NCBI GenBank assembly: GCA_009695305.1
Contig: SIBG01000042.1
Coordinates: 1 to 34,350, forward strand
Source of the DNA: Opitutus sp.
GTDB lineage: Bacteria; Verrucomicrobiota; Verrucomicrobiia; Opitutales; Opitutaceae
DNA: 34,350 nucleotides
Reading direction: 5' to 3'
The translations under genes and the position numbers were made by a program. The notes under the pieces are model-generated. The model did no database searches, was not told the origin of the DNA, and saw only the letters and a list, made by a program, of their open reading frames with translations. The first letter of the stretch is position 1. Each line of letters opens with the position of its first letter. Positions 34,269 to 34,350 of this stretch are shown piece after piece.

Positions 34269-34350
34269 ATGAAAGGAAAACACCACGCGACGGAGCAAAA
34301 GATCCGCATTTTGCGGGAAGCCGATGGCGGCAAGAGCATCGTGGAAGTGT
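34269..34350 (+). CDS. IS3-family transposase OrfA, N-terminal part only
   Basis: The reading frame gives MKGKHHATEQKIRILREADG then GKSIVEV and runs off the window. This is the start of the HTH (transposase_8) domain of IS3-family OrfA, of the IS407/IS1404-like kind, with the helix TEQKIRILREADGGKS typical. It would be followed by an OrfB with a DDE domain by programmed frameshift. A strong Shine-Dalgarno lies upstream. Confidence 0.85.
   Translation, partial: MKGKHHATEQKIRILREADGGKSIVEV

Larger units (their letters stand above)
34207..34350 (+). mobile_element. Left end of an IS3-family insertion sequence, cut by the window edge
   Basis: A terminal repeat candidate starts about 34207 (TGATCCCCCGAAATCTGGGC), followed by a short leader and the OrfA start. 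IS3 ends usually begin with TG and lie 50-70 bases before OrfA, as here. The right end and OrfB are outside the window. Base pattern and the strong ribosome binding site differ from the native genes around it. The 87 bases before it, after the EF-G remnant, hold no gene. Confidence 0.65.

Noticed and set aside
1-34350. CRISPR arrays, tRNA and rRNA genes
   Set aside because: No regularly spaced direct repeats and no cloverleaf or rRNA-like conserved stretches were recognised on reading.

Overview
The window is high-GC, gene-dense bacterial chromosome. The gene families point to a Verrucomicrobiota genome, most likely Opitutaceae-like. Pointers are a sulfatase + PSD1-type cytochrome c + DUF1501 trio, secreted ThuA, cupin and sugar-isomerase-like proteins, an esterase/SMP-30 fusion, an EF-G paralogue of the type seen in that phylum, and an OleA/OleB pair. 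The assignment is inferred from family content; no rRNA is present to confirm it. Most native genes have no Shine-Dalgarno sequence. A pyrimidine-rich leader usually precedes the ATG instead.

Layout, left to right. (1) 1-138: the 3' end of a probable IS200/IS605 transposase and its right-end hairpin. (2) 394-6941, plus strand: sulfatase, heme-containing PSD1 protein and Tat-exported DUF1501 protein, a polysaccharide-desulfation or degradation type locus. (3) 7051-10561, plus strand: 4-alpha-glucanotransferase (malQ) and a YjhG-type D-xylonate dehydratase. (4) 10564-19298, minus strand: a nine-gene lipid operon, in transcription order fabF, acp, CrtI-like flavoenzyme, secreted TIM-barrel protein, second CrtI-like flavoenzyme, fabZ, fabI, oleA, oleB. 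This is the most interesting part. It joins a dedicated type II fatty-acid elongation set and two phytoene-desaturase-like enzymes to the head-to-head hydrocarbon enzymes OleA and OleB, but oleC and oleD are absent. (5) 19358-20350: galE, divergent from the lipid operon. (6) 20423-24124: a small His-containing secreted protein, an outer-membrane porin-like protein, a ZnuA-like binding protein and a ZnuB-like permease, with no ATPase gene. (7) 24134-28709: secreted cupin, BtpA/SgcQ-family protein, a frameshifted lipoprotein gene, an esterase/SMP-30 fusion and a ThuA-domain protein. (8) 28795-31174: an NtrC-family sigma-54 activator divergent from an M50 site-2-type protease. (9) 31275-34119: a decayed alpha-hydroxy-acid oxidase gene, an intact SLC13-type transporter and an EF-G paralogue with a large internal deletion. 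(10) 34207-34350: the left end of an IS3-family element, cut by the window edge.

Working picture: envelope and secreted enzymes act on sulfated or acetylated sugars. MalQ, GalE and the xylonate dehydratase handle sugars inside the cell. The minus-strand operon probably builds an unusual unsaturated or modified acyl chain on its own ACP, and OleA/OleB then act on it. The right edge shows active gene decay next to an insertion sequence. No tRNA, rRNA or CRISPR array was seen.
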